Shown here in pieces: positions 60,650 to 64,000 of a stretch of DNA of 64,000 nucleotides. The stretch spans positions 4,712,001 through 4,776,000 of the forward strand of contig NZ_AP018920.1 of the NCBI RefSeq assembly GCF_003945385.1. The letters are read 5' to 3'. A program made the translations under genes and the position numbers. Every line of letters begins with the position of its first letter. The stretch's first letter is position 1. Under the pieces are notes generated by a model, which saw nothing but the letters and a program-made list of their open reading frames with translations, did not search any database and was not told the DNA's origin. The stretch comes from Pseudonocardia autotrophica. GTDB lineage: Bacteria; Actinomycetota; Actinomycetes; Mycobacteriales; Pseudonocardiaceae.

Positions 60650-62152
60650 TCAGCGGTACTGCAGGCCGTCGTCGACGTCGGCCCCGGGCAGCGCGACGCG
60701 TTCGTGGTCGTGCTCGTGCATGTGGGTCCACGGGTCCCGGTCGCCCTGCCGGAACATCCGGTCCCGGCAGCGCTGGACGTAGCCGGGGCCGAAGTTCTCC
60801 AGCTCGACCCATGGCCGCAGCTCCATGCCGGAATCCTGCGGGCGCAGCTCGGGGACGACGATGCCGGCGCCGCGCTCGGCCATCCGGTCGAAGATCCGCC
60901 CGATGACGTCGTTGACCAGGTCCAGCCGCAGCGTCCAGCTGTGCCGGAAGTAGCCGAAGGCGTACGCCATGTTCGGCACCCCACTGATCATGATCCCGCG
61001 CCAGGTGACCCGCTTCGTGAAGTCGACCAGTTCGCCGTCCACCCGGAACGGGATGTCGCCGAACACCGAGAGGTTGAACCCGGTCGCGGTCACGATGATG
61101 TCGGCCTCGACGACCTCGCCGGACGAGAGCCGCACGCCCTTCTCGGTGAACTCGTCGATCGTGTCGGTGGCCACCGAGACCCGTCCGGCGCGCATCCGTT
61201 CGAAGAAGTCGCCGTCGGGCACGAACGCGATCCGCTGCTGCCATGGCCGGTAGCTCGGGGTGAAGTGTTTCTCGACGTCGGTGCCGTCGGGCAGCAGCGG
61301 CCGGATCGCCTCGACCAGGAACTCGTGCAGCTGGTCGGGATCGTCGCGTCCGGTGGTGGCCAGCCAGTCGAGCTGCTGGACGTACTGGCGGCGGAGGATC
61401 TCGTGCGTCCAGTCGGCCGGGAGGTCCAGCGGCGCCAGCATGGTGGCGAGCTCGTGCACGCGCGGCGCCGGGAACCAGTACGACGGCGAGCGCTGCAGCA
61501 TCGTCACGTGCTCGGCGGTCCCGGCCATCGCCGGGACGACGGTCGCCGCCGTCGCGCCCGATCCGATGACGAGCACCCGACGGCCCTCGTGGTCGAGATC
61601 GTCCGGCCACGCCTGCGGATGCACGACCCGGCCCTCGAAGCGCTCCATGCCCGGCCACTGCGGCGTGTACGGCTCGTCGTGGTTGTAGTAGCCCTGGCAC
61701 ATCCACAGGAAGTCGGTGGTCAGCCGAAGCTGCTCACCGGTGTCGGTCCGGGTGACCTGCGCGGTCCACCGCCGGTCCGTGGTCGACCAGTCCAGCGCGG
61801 TGACCCGGTGCCGGTAGTGGATGTGCCCGGCGAGGTCGTCCTCCTCGATGACCTCGTCGAGGTAGTTCAGGATCTCGTCGCCGGCCGCGATCGACGGGCC
61901 GCGCCACGGCTTGTGCCGGTAGCCGTAGGTGAACAGGTCGCTGTCCGACCGGGCGCCGGGGAACCGATGGGTCCACCAGGTCCCGCCGCAGGCGTCCTGG
62001 GCCTCCAGGATCGCGAAGCTGCGATCCGGGTACTGCTCGCGCAGCCGGTGCGCGGCACCGATACCGGACACCCCGGCCCCGATGATCAGGACGTCGACGT
62101 GGCCGGGGGTCCCGGCCTCCCGGTCGCGCTCGAGGGTGGCGGCGTCGGTCAT
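60650..62152 (-). CDS. Flavin monooxygenase, Baeyer-Villiger type
   Basis: A 500-residue class B flavoprotein. FAD-binding GAGVSG (~25-30), the BVMO fingerprint FEGRVVHPQAWP (~172-183, FxGxxxHxxxW), and NADPH-binding GSGATA (~197-202) are all present, as is ATGFN near ~350. It should insert oxygen next to a ketone (NADPH + O2), giving an ester or lactone for the following hydrolase. It is divergent from an AcoR-like activator, an arrangement known for ketone catabolism. Confidence 0.9.
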   Translation of the reverse strand: MTDAATLERDREAGTPGHVDVLIIGAGVSGIGAAHRLREQYPDRSFAILEAQDACGGTWWTHRFPGARSDSDLFTYGYRHKPWRGPSIAAGDEILNYLDEVIEEDDLAGHIHYRHRVTALDWSTTDRRWTAQVTRTDTGEQLRLTTDFLWMCQGYYNHDEPYTPQWPGMERFEGRVVHPQAWPDDLDHEGRRVLVIGSGATAATVVPAMAGTAEHVTMLQRSPSYWFPAPRVHELATMLAPLDLPADWTHEILRRQYVQQLDWLATTGRDDPDQLHEFLVEAIRPLLPDGTDVEKHFTPSYRPWQQRIAFVPDGDFFERMRAGRVSVATDTIDEFTEKGVRLSSGEVVEADIIVTATGFNLSVFGDIPFRVDGELVDFTKRVTWRGIMISGVPNMAYAFGYFRHSWTLRLDLVNDVIGRIFDRMAERGAGIVVPELRPQDSGMELRPWVELENFGPGYVQRCRDRMFRQGDRDPWTHMHEHDHERVALPGADVDDGLQYR

Positions 62153-62219
62153 GTCGGGACCTCCCGGATCGGCGGTGGCGGGACCGTTTCGACGCTAGGC
62201 GGGGCCGGCGGACCGGCGG

Positions 62220-62236
62220 TGTCCCAAACTCGGACA
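62220..62236. promoter_or_regulatory. Inverted repeat between BVMO and AcoR-like gene
   Basis: TGTCC-N7-GGACA lies in the divergent 141-bp gap, 58 bp before the regulator start and 68 bp before the monooxygenase start. A plausible binding site for the adjacent activator. Confidence 0.45.
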
Positions 62237-62293
62237 GACGGCTTCCTTGACCGACACCGCATGATGTGATGGGGAGCACAGGGAGGTGCGACG

Positions 62294-64000
62294 TTGGGTG
62301 ATCTCGTCGGCCGGCGCAGGCTGCTCGACGCAGCCCGCTCGGCGTTGTTGGAGCAGCCGGACGCAGATCTCCCGGACGTACCGCGACACGTCGTCGCGTC
62401 CTGGCGGCGCAGCGCGGCCCGCGGCGTCGATCCGGGTGTGATCGCGAACCAGTACCACTCCGATCTCGACGTGCAGTCCCGGCTCGTCCGGTGCGCCCGC
62501 CCGGTCCTCGAACAGCTCGCCGAGCAGGTCGCGGACATTCCGGTGTGCATCGCACTGACCGACGACCGCGCCCGGTTGCTCGTCCGGCGCGACACCACGT
62601 CCGGGATCGGCCGGGACGCCGATCTGAACAACTTCGCCGAGCGGTTCGGCTACGCCGAGGACGCGGTCGGCACGAACGGCGTGGGCACGGTGCTGGAGAG
62701 CGGCGAGTCCGTGCACATCGTGGGCGCCGAGCACTTCGTGGAACGCCTGCACGGCTACGCCTGCGCGGGGGCCCCGGTGCACGACCCGTTCAGCGGCCGG
62801 ATCGAGGGCGTGATCGACATCAGCTGCCGGGCCGAGCACTCCTCGCCGGTGCTGCACTCGCTGGTCCGCTCGGCGGCCGCCCGGATCCGGGAGAACCTGC
62901 TGCGCGACCGGGATCCCGACCAGCAGGCCCTGTTCGACCTGTACACCCGGGTCGAGGCGCGCACCCGGCGGGCGGTACTGGCGGTCGGCCGCCGGACGGT
63001 GCTGGCGAACGCGGCGATGCGGACGCTGCTGGAGCCGGGTGATCTCGTCGCGCTGCAGGACCACGCGCGGTTCCTGATGATCGGCGGGCCGGGGGTGGAC
63101 GACCGGATCGATCTGCCGTCGGGCGCCCGGGTCCGGCTGCGCGGCAGCACCGTCTCGGTCGGTGGGACGGTCGCGGGGCTGGCCGGGGAGGTCGCGGTGG
63201 TCCGCGAGGCGGGTGGGGTCCCGGCGCCCCGGATCGCCGCGGACGACCGCGCGCCGCTGCCGTCGGGCAGTGCCGGCAGCCCGGCGTTGCGGGTGGCCGG
63301 GGCGACCGCCGCGGAGGCGCTGCGCACCGGGACCCCGCTGCTGGTCGTCGGCGAGGCCGGGACCGGGCGGCGCCGGCTACTGGAGGATCTGGACCGCGCC
63401 CTGCACGGCACCGACGGCGTCCTCGAGCTCGCTCCCGCAGACCCCGTCCCCGAGCTCGCCGCCGGGACGTCGCAGCTGGTGGTGCTGTCCGACATCGACC
63501 GGCGCGACGACGACGGTGCCCGCCGGCTGCTCCCCCTGTTCGATCGGCCGGGCATCCGGTTCGCCGCGACCGCCACCGGGACCACCCGGCGCGGGCCGGG
63601 GCACGACGCGCTGCTCGCCCGGTTCCGGCAGTCGGTGACGGTCCCACCGCTGCGCAGCCGGATCGGCGACCTGCCCGGCCTGGTGGGTGAGCTGCTGGCC
63701 GAGCTCGCACCGGGACGCGAGGTCCGCCCGTCGCCGGACGCGCTGCGGACCCTCACCCGCTACGGCTGGCCCGGCAACGTGCGCGAGCTGCGGGCGGCAC
63801 TGGAGGCCGCGCTGGACCGGCGCCCGGTGGGCGAGCTGAGCGCGGCGGACCTGCCCGAGTTCTGCCAGAGCGCGCCGCGCACCTCGCTGCGCCCGGTCGA
63901 CCAGGCCGAGCGGGACGCGATCGTGGCCGCCCTGCGTGACAGCGGCGGCAACCGGGTGGCCGCAGCGGCGGCGCTGGGGTTCGCCCGGTCCACCCTGTAT
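62294..64000 (+). CDS. AcoR-like activator (GAF - degenerate AAA+ - Fis HTH), 3' end missing
   Basis: 569 codons are present and the frame is open at the window edge, with most of the HTH seen. Order: an N-terminal helical stretch with VPRHVVASWRRSAARGVDP, a GAF domain (~60-205: LTDDRARLLVRRD, GTNGVGTVLESGESVHIVGAEHF, GVIDISCRAEH), a divergent AAA+ region (~320-490), and a Fis-type HTH (AERDAIVAALRDSGGNRVAAAAALGFARSTLY). Walker A is GEAGTGRR (Arg for Lys, ~353-360). The sigma-54 contact loop GAFTGA is absent. TTG 62294 follows GGGAGG. It probably activates the divergent monooxygenase/hydrolase genes with a sigma-70-type polymerase. Confidence 0.88.
   Translation, partial: MGDLVGRRRLLDAARSALLEQPDADLPDVPRHVVASWRRSAARGVDPGVIANQYHSDLDVQSRLVRCARPVLEQLAEQVADIPVCIALTDDRARLLVRRDTTSGIGRDADLNNFAERFGYAEDAVGTNGVGTVLESGESVHIVGAEHFVERLHGYACAGAPVHDPFSGRIEGVIDISCRAEHSSPVLHSLVRSAAARIRENLLRDRDPDQQALFDLYTRVEARTRRAVLAVGRRTVLANAAMRTLLEPGDLVALQDHARFLMIGGPGVDDRIDLPSGARVRLRGSTVSVGGTVAGLAGEVAVVREAGGVPAPRIAADDRAPLPSGSAGSPALRVAGATAAEALRTGTPLLVVGEAGTGRRRLLEDLDRALHGTDGVLELAPADPVPELAAGTSQLVVLSDIDRRDDDGARRLLPLFDRPGIRFAATATGTTRRGPGHDALLARFRQSVTVPPLRSRIGDLPGLVGELLAELAPGREVRPSPDALRTLTRYGWPGNVRELRAALEAALDRRPVGELSAADLPEFCQSAPRTSLRPVDQAERDAIVAALRDSGGNRVAAAAALGFARSTLY

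Overview
The window is very GC-rich, nearly every codon ends in G or C, GTG and TTG starts are common, and stop/start overlaps of the GTGA or ATGA type are frequent. Together with gene families typical of high-GC Gram-positives (a HAD/PlsC plus PlsB pair, LCP cell-wall ligase, VKOR/DsbA, several GntR and TetR regulators) this points to an actinobacterium, probably Pseudonocardiaceae and Pseudonocardia-like (inference from gene content). I see no rRNA, tRNA, CRISPR array, transposase or phage gene.

Layout. 1-2.8 kb: end of a glycerolipid acyltransferase operon (HAD-PlsC, PlsB). 2.9-6 kb: class III aminotransferase and a divergent PucR regulator sharing a palindrome. 6-9.8 kb: glycosyltransferase, RsbW-like ATPase, small acidic protein, quinone reductase, DedA. 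9.8-14.9 kb: LCP protein, ArsR regulator, divergent MgtA-type P-ATPase and TatA. 14.9-16.6 kb: oxidative folding set (VKOR, DsbA-like, small exported two-Cys protein). 16.7-24.4 kb: cupin, methyltransferase, MgtE, TetR/dehydrogenase pair, DUF418 with a two-component system. 24.5-33.7 kb: a membrane protein with an elastin-like tail beside an RDD remnant, APC permease, GPP34 protein, TPR protein, an enoyl-CoA hydratase remnant, and a large FAD/Fe-S dehydrogenase.

33.6-46.9 kb is the core of the window: an almost complete myo-inositol uptake and catabolism locus. It has a sugar-type ABC importer, IolG, an IolE-like protein, IolC, a Cgl0159-type aldolase candidate, IolB, IolD and IolA, plus two GntR/UTRA regulators. 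Three promoters here carry the same operator-like motif (TTTGT-N4-ACAAA, with a GTATTG extension on one side); a fourth core match sits before the APC permease.

46.9-51.8 kb: coding-like debris after iolA, a Ser/Gly-repeat membrane protein, a MarR/MFS pair, an SDR enzyme and a TetR regulator. 51.8-59.3 kb: one co-directional operon for uptake and hydrolysis of an amide- or peptide-like compound (substrate-binding lipoprotein, two permeases, fused double ATPase, amidase, FCD-type GntR), with a perfect palindrome before its first gene. 59.3-64 kb: alpha/beta hydrolase and Baeyer-Villiger-type monooxygenase, divergent from an AcoR-like activator with a degenerate AAA+ core that runs off the window end; this looks like a ketone-to-ester-to-acid module.

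I found no wholly novel multi-gene system. The most unusual items are the shared operator set of the inositol locus, the elastin-like membrane protein, the degenerate AcoR-like activator, three gene remnants, and several large perfect inverted repeats.
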